Assembly: GCF_009811655.1 (NCBI RefSeq)
Contig: NZ_BGJX01000012.1
Coordinates: forward strand, 35,840 to 99,839
DNA: 64,000 nt
Origin: Methylosinus sp. Ce-a6
GTDB lineage: Bacteria > Pseudomonadota > Alphaproteobacteria > Rhizobiales > Beijerinckiaceae
Direction: 5' to 3'
The notes beneath the pieces are model-generated. The model searched no databases and was not told the origin of the DNA. It saw nothing but the letters and a program-made list of their open reading frames with translations. Shown here piece after piece: positions 8,333 through 17,240 of this stretch. Within the stretch, counting starts at the first letter, position 1. Each line of letters begins with the position of its first letter. Both the position numbers and the translations under genes were made by a program.

Positions 8333-9369
8333 GCACGCAGACGAGCGGGCGGCTCCTCGTTCGTGCGGCGGGGCCGGGCGTCACTATTCAGGACGCTGGA
8401 CGATGCGGGAGCCTGCGCTTCGGCGTGACGCCGGCGGGGCCGATGGACGAGCGCGCCTTCATCGCCGCCAATCAGGCGGTGGGCGCGCCGCGGGGCGCTG
8501 CGGCGATCGAGGTCTCGCTCGGCGGCGTCGAGCTCGTCACCTCGGGCGAAACGATCGGCCTCGCCATCGCCGGCGGCGATTTCGATATTCGTCTCGATGG
8601 CGCGCGGCTGCCCTGCGCTTGCGCGCTCCCGCTGGAGCCGGGCGCTTCGCTCACGATCCGCGCGGGGCGGAGCGGCTCATGGTGCTATGTGGCCGTCGCG
8701 GGGCGCATCGATCTGCCGCCGGCGCTCGGCTCCCTCGCCACGCACACGCGATCTGGAATGGGCGGTCTCGAGGGACGGGGATTGCGCGCCGGCGATGCGC
8801 TGCCGCTCGCGGGTCTCGCGCCGCCGCGCGGGCCGCTCGCGATCGACGCCCCTTGGCTCGCCGCGAGCGGCGCGCCGATCCGCGTTCTGCTCGGCCCGCA
8901 GGCCGATTATTTCACCCATGAGGCGATCGACGAATTTTTGTCGGCGCGCTGGCGCCTCTCGCCGCGCAGCGACCGCATGGCCTATCGGCTGGAAGGGCCG
9001 CGCCTCTCCCATGCGAAGGGCCATGACATCGTTTCCGACGGCGTCGCGCTCGGCGCGATACAGGTTCCGGGCGACGGCGCGCCGCTCGTCTTGATGGCCG
9101 ATCGCCAGCCGACCGGCGGCTATCCGAAGATCGCCAATGTCATCGGCGCCGACATCGGGCGCCTGGCGCAGACGCGGCCGGGCGAGGAGATTTCGTTCGT
9201 CGCCGTCTCGATCGAGGAGGCGGTCGCGGCGCGGCGCGCGCTCGCCGAGGCGATCGCCGCAGGCGTGCGGCTGCGTCCGCAGGGCGGCGAGCTCTCGACG
9301 GAATTGCTGCTCTCGGCCAATCTCATCGGCGGCGTCGCCGATGCGTATGGGTCTTTGGAACCGGAATAG
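8329..9369 (+). CDS. pxpC: 5-oxoprolinase subunit PxpC (biotin-dependent carboxyltransferase-like)
   Basis: A 346-residue protein with GPGVTIQDAGRCG near the N-terminus, RFGVTPAGPMDERAF, and the C-terminal DRQPTGGYPKIANVI typical of the KipA/allophanate hydrolase subunit 2 family. It completes the PxpABC 5-oxoprolinase. The ATG at 8329 overlaps the pxpB stop by 4 nt, which fixes the start. It converges on tolB, leaving a 64-bp gap that contains short hairpins (GGAGG/CCTCC at about 9371) but no clear T-run terminator. Confidence 0.92.
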   Translation: MSTQTSGRLLVRAAGPGVTIQDAGRCGSLRFGVTPAGPMDERAFIAANQAVGAPRGAAAIEVSLGGVELVTSGETIGLAIAGGDFDIRLDGARLPCACALPLEPGASLTIRAGRSGSWCYVAVAGRIDLPPALGSLATHTRSGMGGLEGRGLRAGDALPLAGLAPPRGPLAIDAPWLAASGAPIRVLLGPQADYFTHEAIDEFLSARWRLSPRSDRMAYRLEGPRLSHAKGHDIVSDGVALGAIQVPGDGAPLVLMADRQPTGGYPKIANVIGADIGRLAQTRPGEEISFVAVSIEEAVAARRALAEAIAAGVRLRPQGGELSTELLLSANLIGGVADAYGSLEPE

Positions 9370-9433
9370 GGGAGGAACCTCCCGTACCCTTCCCCGCTAC
9401 GCGGGAGAGAGGGCCTATCGAGCGCCGTGAGAA

Positions 9434-10747
9434 TCAGTCCTGCAGCGGCCCCCAAGACGGATCGGAGGCGTAGGACGGCGTCGGCACCGGGAATTCCGAG
9501 CGGCCGAAAATATCCACCATGTAGATTTTCGCGCCCGAGCCGCCGCCCGGATCGCGGAAGAACATCAGGAACAGCCCGTTGGGCGCAAAGGTCGGGCCCT
9601 CATTGTGGAAGCCCTCGGTGAGAATGCGCTCGCCGGAGCCGTCCGGCTTCATCACGCCTATGCCGAAGGAGCCGCTCGACTGCTTGGTGAAGGCGATGTA
9701 ATCGCCCTTGGGCGACCAGACCGGCGTCGAATAATGGCCCGAGCCGAAGGAGATGCGCCGCGCGCCGCCGCCATTCGCGCCCATCACGTAAATCTGCTGC
9801 GAGCCGCCGCGGTCGGATTCGAAGACGATCTCGCCGCCGGTCGGCGAATAGGAGGGCGAGGTGTCGATGGCGTTGGTGTCGGTGAGGCGCGTCGTCGTGC
9901 GCGAGCGCAGATCCATGGCGTAGAGATTGGTGGCCGCGCCCTGCGAGAGCGACATCACGATCTTCTGCCCGTCCGGCGAGAAGCGCGGCGAGAAGGTCAT
10001 GCCCGGAAAATTGCCGACCACCTCGCGCTGGCCGCTCTCTATGTTCAGCAGCAGCACCTTCGGATCGGCGGAGCCGAAGGACATATAGGTGACGTCCTGC
10101 GACGAGGGCGAGAAGCGCGGCGTGACCACGAGCTCCTCGCCGCGGGTCAGATAGCGCACATTGGCGCCGTCCTGATCCATGATGGCGAGGCGCTTGCGGC
10201 GATGCTCCTTCGGCCCGCTCTCGTCGACGAAGACGACGCGCGTGTCGAAGAAGCCCTTCTCGCCGGTGATGCGCGTGAACACGGCGTCCGAGACGAGATG
10301 GGCGACGCGGCGCATATTGGCGGCGTCGGTGACATATTGCTGGCCCGCCGCCTGCTCGCCCGTCGAGACGTCGAACAGGCGGAACTCGGTCTTGAGCCGC
10401 CCGTCCGGGCTGCGCTGCGAGCGGCCGGTCACGACGAATTGCGCATTGACCGTGCGGAAGAGATCGAGATTGGGCGCGGCTTCGGAGCCGGCGGACTCCG
10501 GAAAGCCGCCCGGCTCGATCGGCCGCAGGAAGACGGAGCGCTTGAAATTATTGACGATGACGCTCGTCACTATGCGCGCCGCCTCGTCGCCGGAAAAATT
10601 CGTGACCGCCACGGAGACGGGCTGGAAGCCGCCGCCCGCGCGCAGATCGAGCACGCGCGCCGCGCGCGAGGGCGCGGCGAAGAGCGGCGAGAGGGTCGCG
10701 CCGGCGATGAGGCCGGCGGCGGAGCGGCGGGAGAGGTGGAGCGTCAT
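9434..10747 (-). CDS. tolB: Tol-Pal system translocation protein TolB
   Basis: A 437-residue periplasmic protein with an N-terminal signal sequence ([16 protein letters not shown], Ala-rich cleavage region), the TolB N-domain (about 35-165), and repeated beta-propeller blades with [44 protein letters not shown] and [13 protein letters not shown]. It links Pal to TolA during outer membrane invagination. The ATG at 10747 gives the usual length. It follows tolA by 53 nt in a ybgC-tolQ-tolR-tolA-tolB order. Confidence 0.95.
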   Translation of the reverse strand: MTLHLSRRSAAGLIAGATLSPLFAAPSRAARVLDLRAGGGFQPVSVAVTNFSGDEAARIVTSVIVNNFKRSVFLRPIEPGGFPESAGSEAAPNLDLFRTVNAQFVVTGRSQRSPDGRLKTEFRLFDVSTGEQAAGQQYVTDAANMRRVAHLVSDAVFTRITGEKGFFDTRVVFVDESGPKEHRRKRLAIMDQDGANVRYLTRGEELVVTPRFSPSSQDVTYMSFGSADPKVLLLNIESGQREVVGNFPGMTFSPRFSPDGQKIVMSLSQGAATNLYAMDLRSRTTTRLTDTNAIDTSPSYSPTGGEIVFESDRGGSQQIYVMGANGGGARRISFGSGHYSTPVWSPKGDYIAFTKQSSGSFGIGVMKPDGSGERILTEGFHNEGPTFAPNGLFLMFFRDPGGGSGAKIYMVDIFGRSEFPVPTPSYASDPSWGPLQD

Positions 10748-10800
10748 GCGATGCGGGTCCTGGGCGTTTCTCAAATCGGGGCGGAGGGGCGAGGCCGCCG

Positions 10801-12081
10801 CTACATATCTTCTCTCATGTCCAATTCCGTGACGCGCCAATAATCGTAATAGGATGCGAAGGCGGGGGGAATCGGCATGGGGCTGCAGCGCCGCACGGCG
10901 CCGAGCGCCTGCTCGCCGCGACTGCGCTCGACGGGATCGGAAGAAGGGTTGAGCAGGCGCGGGGCGCCCTCGAGCGCGCCCTCCCGCGTCAGGCGAAACT
11001 CCACGCGCGGCACATAGGTCTGAGCGTTGATCGACAGCGCCGCCTGCCAGCACCGGCGATAATGCTCGACCGTATAGGCGTCGATCTGCGCCTGCATCGT
11101 CGGCGACATGCGCGGCGCGCTCGCCGTGGGCGCGCCGAGCGAGGCTGTCTTGGTCAGCTCCGCGCCGGTCGCGGCGCGACGCTGCGGCGCCTCGCGGCTC
11201 AACAGATTGGCGATACTGGCCGCGTCGAATTTCGATTTGGGCGCGGTCTCGTCGCCGGATTTCGGTTTTGCCGGCGGCTTGTCGGATTTCTTGGCCTCGT
11301 CAGCCTCGCCCGGCGCGCCCTTTTCGGCGGTTTTCTTCTTCTCGAGGAGCTTCGCCACCTCGTCGACCTTCAGCCGCGGCTCGTCCTTTTGCTTGCCCTG
11401 CTCCTTCGGCTTGGCCTCTTGCTTTTTGACCTCTTGCTTTTTGGCCTCTTCCGGGGGCTTCGGCTCGTCCTTCGGCTTGGGCTTTTGCGGCGGCTGCGGC
11501 GTCTCCTTCGCCTCCTTCTCGGGCTTGGGCCGCGAGGGAGGCTTCGGCTTCACTGCCTCGGCCTCTTCGGGCTCCTCGCGTTCGGGCGGCGGCGCGGGCT
11601 TGGCGCGCTCCGGCTTCGGCGGCTCCGCCTTGGCCGGCTGCGGCTTGGGCGGCTCGGGCTTGGGCGGCTCGGGCTTCGGCGGTGTGGGGCGGACGGGCGG
11701 CTCCGGCGTCGGCGGCAAAGCGGCGACGCGCTTTGGCGGCGGCGGGGCCTCGGGCCTGTCTTCCGGCTCTTCGAGCCGCCGCTCGAGCGGCGGGGGCGGG
11801 GCGGCGACGTCCTTCGTCGCCTCGGCGAGCGGCGGCAGCGGCTTCGTCTCGCGCTGCTCGGCGATCTTGTCGGCGCGCTGGACGGGCTTGACCTCTTTCG
11901 CGGTCTTCTCGCCCTTCATCACCTGATTGAGCTGCGCATCCGTGACGATGTCGATCGGCACGGTCTCCTGCGCGTCATCGAATTTCCTCGCGTCCGAAAA
12001 GGCGACGAGCGTCGCCAGCAGCAGCCCGGCATGGGCGGCCGCCGAGACGAGGAGGCCGGGTTCGTGGCGCGAGGGCTTCAA
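10801..12081 (-). CDS. tolA: Cell envelope integrity protein TolA (TonB-like C-terminus)
   Basis: About 426 residues: an N-terminal membrane anchor ([17 protein letters not shown]), a very long Pro/Lys/Glu-rich spacer (roughly residues 60-310, repeated [18 protein letters not shown] units) and a C-terminal domain (about 335-426) with [17 protein letters not shown] and a single RRCSPMP segment. TolA bridges the TolQR motor to TolB/Pal across the periplasm. The TTG start, preceded by GAGGG, lies 9 nt after the tolR stop. The spacer is the least conserved part, so the exact start is moderately certain. Confidence 0.88.
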   Translation of the reverse strand: MKPSRHEPGLLVSAAAHAGLLLATLVAFSDARKFDDAQETVPIDIVTDAQLNQVMKGEKTAKEVKPVQRADKIAEQRETKPLPPLAEATKDVAAPPPPLERRLEEPEDRPEAPPPPKRVAALPPTPEPPVRPTPPKPEPPKPEPPKPQPAKAEPPKPERAKPAPPPEREEPEEAEAVKPKPPSRPKPEKEAKETPQPPQKPKPKDEPKPPEEAKKQEVKKQEAKPKEQGKQKDEPRLKVDEVAKLLEKKKTAEKGAPGEADEAKKSDKPPAKPKSGDETAPKSKFDAASIANLLSREAPQRRAATGAELTKTASLGAPTASAPRMSPTMQAQIDAYTVEHYRRCWQAALSINAQTYVPRVEFRLTREGALEGAPRLLNPSSDPVERSRGEQALGAVRRCSPMPIPPAFASYYDYWRVTELDMREDM

Positions 12082-12090
12082 TTCTCGCCC

Positions 12091-12540
12091 TCACTTCTTG
12101 TCCACTTCGGTCACCAGCGCGACCTTCTTGTAGCCGGCCGTCGTCACCAGCGACATGATCTCGGCGACGCGGCCGTAATTCACCGTTTTGGAGGCGCGCA
12201 TATAGATGCGCTCGTCGAAGCCCGCCTTGGCGGTCTCCTTCAGCCGGTCGAGGAGCTGGCCGATCTCGATCGGCTGATCCATGAGGAAGACCTGCCCCTT
12301 GTCGTCGATGGCGATGGCGAGCGGCTTCTGATCGACATTGAGCGGGCCGGCCTTGGTCTGCGGCAGATCGACGGCGACGCCGGTCGCGAGCAGCGGCGCC
12401 GCCACCATGAAGATGATGAGCAGCACCAGCATCACATCGATGAAGGGCGTCATATTGATGTCGGCCATGGCGCCGTAGCGCGGCGTTCCGCGCCGCCGGC
12501 GTCCCGAGCCCTTGCGTCCCGCGGCGATCGAGGCTCCCAT
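12091..12540 (-). CDS. tolR: Protein TolR (ExbD family)
   Basis: A 149-residue protein: a short basic cytoplasmic N-terminus, ADINMTPFIDVMLVLLIIFM with the conserved membrane aspartate used in proton-driven force transduction, and a periplasmic domain ending VALVTEVDKK. It pairs with TolQ in the inner membrane motor of the Tol-Pal system. It starts 15 nt after the tolQ stop. Confidence 0.95.
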   Translation of the reverse strand: MGASIAAGRKGSGRRRRGTPRYGAMADINMTPFIDVMLVLLIIFMVAAPLLATGVAVDLPQTKAGPLNVDQKPLAIAIDDKGQVFLMDQPIEIGQLLDRLKETAKAGFDERIYMRASKTVNYGRVAEIMSLVTTAGYKKVALVTEVDKK

Positions 12541-12555
12541 GCGCGTCTCCCGCTC

Positions 12556-13290
<735 letters not shown>

Positions 13291-13534
13291 GAAAGTCGTC
13301 CTCGGAAGTCGCGGGGTCGGCGGCGAAACTCTCGGCGTGGCGGAATCGTCGGCTCGTGCTCGCGCCGAGACCGGGCGGCGAACATTTTAGGAAAATCGAG
13401 TCGCGCTCGCTCCCGCAGCGCCGCGCCAAATGCTGCGGAGCCAAAGCGGTATGGAGCGCGAATCCGCCGAGATTTTGTCCAGGATGCGCCGCACAAAGAG
13501 AAATATGAGCGGAAGGCTTAAGGGACCGTAAAGG

Positions 13535-13957
13535 TCAAGAGCCGCGAGGATCGGCGACGGAGGCGAATTTCGCGCGCACGTCGGAGGGCAGGCGGCGCGG
13601 CCGGCCGCCTTCCACCGCGGCGATCTTCACCTGCGCGGAAACCAGCGTCTCGTCGCCGCGCGTCACGCGTTGATCGAGATCGAAGGAGGCGCCGGACACC
13701 TCCCGGACGATCGTCTCGACGCAGAGCGAATCGTCCATCTGCGCGGGCTTGCGGAAGTCGATCGTCATCGCCCGCACGACGAAAAACAGGCCTCCGCCCG
13801 CGCCCTGCAGCAGCGCGCGCTGGCCGAGGCCGAGATCGCGCAGCAGCTCGGTGCGCCCGCGCTCCATGAAGCGCAGATAGGAGGCGTGATAGACGAGGCC
13901 GGAGAAATCCGTGTCCTCGTAATAGACGCGGACTGTGAGGCGGTGCGGATGGGTCAT
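13535..13957 (-). CDS. ybgC: Tol-Pal associated acyl-CoA thioesterase YbgC
   Basis: A 140-residue hotdog-fold protein with the 4-hydroxybenzoyl-CoA thioesterase signature VRVYYEDTDFSGLVYHASYL, including the catalytic aspartate of the DTDxxGxVYH motif. YbgC hydrolyses acyl-CoA and is often the first gene of tol-pal clusters, as here. The short C-terminal tail (ASVADPRGS) is not conserved. Confidence 0.92.
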   Translation of the reverse strand: MTHPHRLTVRVYYEDTDFSGLVYHASYLRFMERGRTELLRDLGLGQRALLQGAGGGLFFVVRAMTIDFRKPAQMDDSLCVETIVREVSGASFDLDQRVTRGDETLVSAQVKIAAVEGGRPRRLPSDVRAKFASVADPRGS

Positions 13958-14145
13958 TTGGCGCGCGCAGGATCGCTGGGAGGTCTGCTATACAGCAGGC
14001 GCCGGCGTCCCGCATCCCTTTCGATCTCGGCGGGACGCGGGTGGCGGGCGGTCGCGCGCTGCGCTGCAGCAGGCGGGATTGCGCCGCAATATATAATTCT
14101 GATACACAACGATTGTCGCGCGCGTATCGAGGCTGAGAAGGGTCG

Positions 14146-14964
14146 ATGAACAAAGAGCAATGCGTCCTCGTCTGCGGCGTCGGGGAAAGAGCCTCGGCGG
14201 TGGCGAGGCGGCTGATCGGCGAAGGCTATGCGACGGTGCTCCATCAGGAGCGGCCGCCGCGCGCTCTGCGCCGGCGCATGTGCTATGCGGACGCCTGGTT
14301 CGACGGGATCGCCGCCGTGGCGGGGGTCGAGGCCCGCCGCGCCGACCGGCCTTCCGAATTTCTCTGCGGCATGCAGACGCGGCAATTTCTTCCCCTGCTG
14401 CTGCGGCCTTTCGAGGAGGTCGTGGAGCGCTGGCCATGGGATGTCGTCATCGCAGCGCCGGATCATGACGGGCGGCCGGCGCGCTCGCTCGCCGATCTGG
14501 CCGAGCTGACGATCGGCGTCGGCTCCGGCTTCGTGGCCGGCGTGGACTGCGATCTCGCCATCGCGACGGAGGGGCTCGATCCGGGCGCGGTGCTGCGGGC
14601 GGGCGATCCGCCCCCGAGCCGCCGCGCCTGCGACCGCCTCGCGCTCGATTATTGGGACGTGATCGCTCCGCGGGAGGGCGCGCTCGCCTGGCGCATGAAC
14701 ATCGGCGATCGGGTCGAGGCGGAGGAGATATTGGGCTTTCTCGCCGAGGAGCCGGTTCGCGCGCCTGTGGCGGGGCGCGTCAGCGGACTGGCGCGGCCGG
14801 AGCTGCCGGCGCTTCCCGGCGCCCCGATCGCGGAGATCGCGACCTCCGATCGCGCGCCCATCGCCGGCGTCTCCGATCGCAACAAGCTCGTCGCCCGCGG
14901 CGTCTCCTTCGCCGTGGAGATGGAGACGGGCGGATGGACCCCGGTCTCGATCGGCTCGCGCTGA
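14146..14964 (+). CDS. YqeB-like protein (selenium-dependent molybdenum hydroxylase accessory family)
   Basis: A 272-residue protein. The N-terminus VLVCGVGERASAVARRL looks like a Rossmann nucleotide-binding motif, and the following PPRALRRRMCYADAWFDG resembles the YqeB/EF2563 family pattern, in which the Rossmann fold is joined to a XdhC-like region with GVGSGFVAGVDCDLAI. The last third (VRAPVAGRVSGLA) resembles a lipoyl/barrel-like hairpin. Such proteins are linked to maturation of molybdenum hydroxylases. No molybdoenzyme gene is nearby, so the substrate is unknown. Divergent from ybgC. Confidence 0.6.
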   Translation: MNKEQCVLVCGVGERASAVARRLIGEGYATVLHQERPPRALRRRMCYADAWFDGIAAVAGVEARRADRPSEFLCGMQTRQFLPLLLRPFEEVVERWPWDVVIAAPDHDGRPARSLADLAELTIGVGSGFVAGVDCDLAIATEGLDPGAVLRAGDPPPSRRACDRLALDYWDVIAPREGALAWRMNIGDRVEAEEILGFLAEEPVRAPVAGRVSGLARPELPALPGAPIAEIATSDRAPIAGVSDRNKLVARGVSFAVEMETGGWTPVSIGSR

Positions 14965-15110
14965 CCGGGCCGCCCAATCGCCGCCGGCGTTTTGCGATCG
15001 CCCGGCGCGGCGGCAGACTCGACAATCCACGGCGCTCACGCTTGCATCACAGACCAGAGCCACCTAATCTATGAGCAAGCCGAAGGTTTCCCGGAACCGG
15101 ACGCAACAGC

Positions 15111-15150
15111 GAAGCGCCCCGACGCCGGATGTAAGCGCGGGGCGTTTTTT
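15111..15150 (+). terminator. Probable intrinsic terminator after the YqeB-like gene
   Basis: CGCCCC at 15115-15120 can pair with GGGGCG at 15139-15144 and is followed by six T residues (15145-15150). A 38-codon open frame starting at the ATG near 15071 runs through this hairpin and is probably fortuitous. Confidence 0.5.
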
Positions 15151-15168
15151 GTGCTTCGACGCCGCAAA

Positions 15169-15363
15169 ATGTTCGATCCCGATTTGACCATACGGGCGCT
15201 TGCCGGGATCGCGCTGGCGCTGTTTCTGACGCCGGCTCTTCGCCCTCTCGGCCTGCCGGAAGGAGCGGCGCGTTTCTGTCGTCTCGCGGGCGGCGTGACG
15301 CTCGCCATCGGCATCGGCGTGGCGCTCGGCGCGACGGTCGATTGGTTTTTTCGCCCGCGCTAG
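15169..15363 (+). CDS. Small hypothetical membrane protein
   Basis: A 64-residue protein of two hydrophobic stretches ([16 protein letters not shown] and [20 protein letters not shown]) ending in a basic FFRPR, so probably a two-helix inner-membrane protein. No clear Shine-Dalgarno; the ATG is only 18 nt after the T-run of the preceding hairpin. No family recognised. It could be non-coding, but the two well-formed hydrophobic helices favour a gene. Confidence 0.45.
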   Translation: MFDPDLTIRALAGIALALFLTPALRPLGLPEGAARFCRLAGGVTLAIGIGVALGATVDWFFRPR

Positions 15364-15387
15364 AGCCTTTTCGCTTATGAAGCTGTT

Positions 15388-15464
15388 TGGTCGGAGTGAG
15401 AGGATTCGAACCTCCGACCCCCTCGTCCCGAACGAGGTGCGCTACCAGGCTGCGCTACACTCCG
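15388..15464 (-). tRNA. tRNA-Pro (anticodon CGG)
   Basis: On the minus strand the acceptor stem CGGAGTG/CACTCCG, D-arm TAGCGCAGCCTGGTAGCGCA, anticodon stem CCTCG/CGAGG with loop TTCGGGA (anticodon CGG, reading CCG proline codons), T-arm with GGTTCGAATCC, discriminator A and an encoded CCA. Length is 77 nt. Confidence 0.97.
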
Positions 15465-15556
15465 ATCTGGCGTCCGCGAAGCGGCCGCCGCTGGTCGAGG
15501 CGGTTTATAGCTTCAGGCTCTTCGACCTGCAACAGCTGTTTGCGCCTTCGCGGCGC

Positions 15557-16066
15557 TCATCGTCGCTCGAGCCGCAGATAGTGGAAATCCGCCTCGTCCT
15601 CGTCCGTTCGACGCGGCGTTTCGCGCCAGGTCTCGCGCCATTCCCCGGGGTCGAGCGCGGGAAACCGGGCGTCGCCCGCGACGTTGAGCGCGACCTCGGT
15701 CAGATGAATCACATCGGCCCGCGCGAGAAAGGCGGAATAGATCTGCGCGCCGCCGGCGACGATGATCTCCGACGCTCCCATCGATTCGGCGAGCCGCGCG
15801 GCGGCGTCGAGAGCTTCTTCCGGGCTGCGCGCGAGATGCTCCCCCTGGGCGCGAAATTCCGCATCGCGCGACAAGACGACGGTCTTACGGCCGGGCAGGG
15901 GGCGCCCGATCGATTCGAATGTGCGCCGCCCCATGAGCAGCGGCTTGCCCCAGGTGAGCTCGCGAAAACGTCGAAGATCGCTCTTCAGGCGCCAGGGCGT
16001 CCGCTCTTGCGCGCCGATCACGCCATTGCGCGCGACGGCGGCGACGAAGACCAGTTTCGGCGTCAA
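15557..16066 (-). CDS. folA: Dihydrofolate reductase
   Basis: A 169-residue protein with VAAVARNGVIGAQERTPWRL (substrate and NADPH loop), GRRTFESIGRPLPGRKTVVL and IVAGGAQIYSAFL, all classical DHFR motifs. It reduces dihydrofolate to tetrahydrofolate with NADPH in the cytoplasm. No ATG fits the family N-terminus; a TTG at 16066 preceded by GGGAGG (5 nt spacing) gives TPKLVFVAAV and a normal length, so I choose it. It probably has its own promoter facing away from the Tim44-like gene. Confidence 0.9.
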   Translation of the reverse strand: MTPKLVFVAAVARNGVIGAQERTPWRLKSDLRRFRELTWGKPLLMGRRTFESIGRPLPGRKTVVLSRDAEFRAQGEHLARSPEEALDAAARLAESMGASEIIVAGGAQIYSAFLARADVIHLTEVALNVAGDARFPALDPGEWRETWRETPRRTDEDEADFHYLRLERR

Positions 16067-16190
16067 GCGAGCCTCCCGAAGCCTTCTCGCGTCCCGCCGC
16101 ACGGCCCTTTGCCGCAAGGTCGGGTCCTTCCTATATAGATGACGCCCGAGTGATTCCCTTTTTCTTCGGGCGAACCGCTCGAGGATAGTC

Positions 16191-17189
16191 ATGTCGACTT
16201 GGACATCGTACTCCAGATCTCTGCCGGCGCTCGCGCTCGCCGCGCTCATCGCCTTCGCCCCGGCGCTCGCCGAGGCCAAAATGGGCGGCGGCGCGAGCTC
16301 GGGAAGCCGCGGCACGCGAACCCACACGCCGCCGCCCGCGACGACGACCGCGCCGCGTCCGGCCGCGCCAGTGGAGCGCAGCATCGCGCCGCAGCCGGCG
16401 CCGCAGCCGCAACCCGCCCCGGCCGCGCCGACCCGTCCGGCCGCCGCTCCCGCCGCCAATCCGGCCGGCGGCGCCTTCGGCCGCGGCCTGCTCGGCGGCC
16501 TCGCCGGCGGCCTGCTCGGCGCCGGCCTCTTCGGCCTGCTTTCCGGCCATGGCCTCTTGGGCGGGCTCGGCGGCTTCGCCTCCATCATCGGCCTTCTGGT
16601 CCAGATCGCGATCATCGTCCTTCTGGCGCGGCTCGCCTTCAACTGGTTCGCCGGCCGCCGCTTGGCCGGCGCTATGGGCGGGGCGGGCGGCGGCGCGCGT
16701 CCGGGCGCCTTCGCCTTTACGGGCGGCGGAACGGGCCTCGGTGGCGCCACGCCGCGCACTCCGGCCAGCGAGCCGCTCACTCTGCGCCCGGAGGATTTCT
16801 CCGCCTTCGAGCGCGTGCTCGCCGAATCGCAGTCCGCCTATAGCCAGGAGGACATCGCCCGGCTGCACGAGCTCGCGACGCCGGAAATGGTCTCCTATTT
16901 CTCCGACGACATTCGCGCCAATGCGCGCGAGGGCGTCGTCAACCGCATCTCCGGCGTGAAGCTGCTGCAGGGCGATCTCTCGGAGGCCTGGCGCGACGGC
17001 ACGGACGAATATGCGACCGTGGCCATGCGCTTCTCGCTGATCGACCTCTTCATCGATCGGGCGACCGGCAAGGTCGTCTCCGGCGACGCCTCGCAGCCGA
17101 CGCAATCGACCGAGGTGTGGACGTTCCGCCGTCCGGCCGGCGAAGGGCCTTTGGCCTGGAAGCTCTCGGCGATCCAGCAGACGGCGTGA
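16191..17189 (+). CDS. Tim44-like domain-containing protein
   Basis: A 332-residue protein: signal peptide (SLPALALAALIAFAPALAEA), Pro/Ala-rich linker (about 45-100), a Gly-rich segment and a hydrophobic stretch (IIGLLVQIAIIVLLARLAF), then a Tim44-like domain from about residue 195 with YSQEDIARLHELATPEMVSY and a W-containing C-terminus. Alphaproteobacterial Tim44-like proteins of this type are inner-membrane associated; their role is not settled. SD GAGG precedes the ATG. A strong terminator follows. Confidence 0.85.
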   Translation: MSTWTSYSRSLPALALAALIAFAPALAEAKMGGGASSGSRGTRTHTPPPATTTAPRPAAPVERSIAPQPAPQPQPAPAAPTRPAAAPAANPAGGAFGRGLLGGLAGGLLGAGLFGLLSGHGLLGGLGGFASIIGLLVQIAIIVLLARLAFNWFAGRRLAGAMGGAGGGARPGAFAFTGGGTGLGGATPRTPASEPLTLRPEDFSAFERVLAESQSAYSQEDIARLHELATPEMVSYFSDDIRANAREGVVNRISGVKLLQGDLSEAWRDGTDEYATVAMRFSLIDLFIDRATGKVVSGDASQPTQSTEVWTFRRPAGEGPLAWKLSAIQQTA

Positions 17190-17210
17190 CGCGATCTCTC
17201 GGCCGAACAG

Positions 17211-17240
17211 AAAGCGCCCCTTTCGAGGGGCGCTTTTTTT
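17211..17240. terminator. Strong intrinsic terminator
   Basis: AAAGCGCCCC, loop TTTCGA, GGGGCGCTTTTTTT. It ends the Tim44-like transcript; the A-rich 5' side means it may also stop the converging glycosyltransferase operon. Confidence 0.9.

Noticed and set aside
15071..15187. 38-codon open frame starting ATGAGCAAGCCG
   Set aside because: It runs through a terminator hairpin, has no ribosome binding site and no recognisable product.
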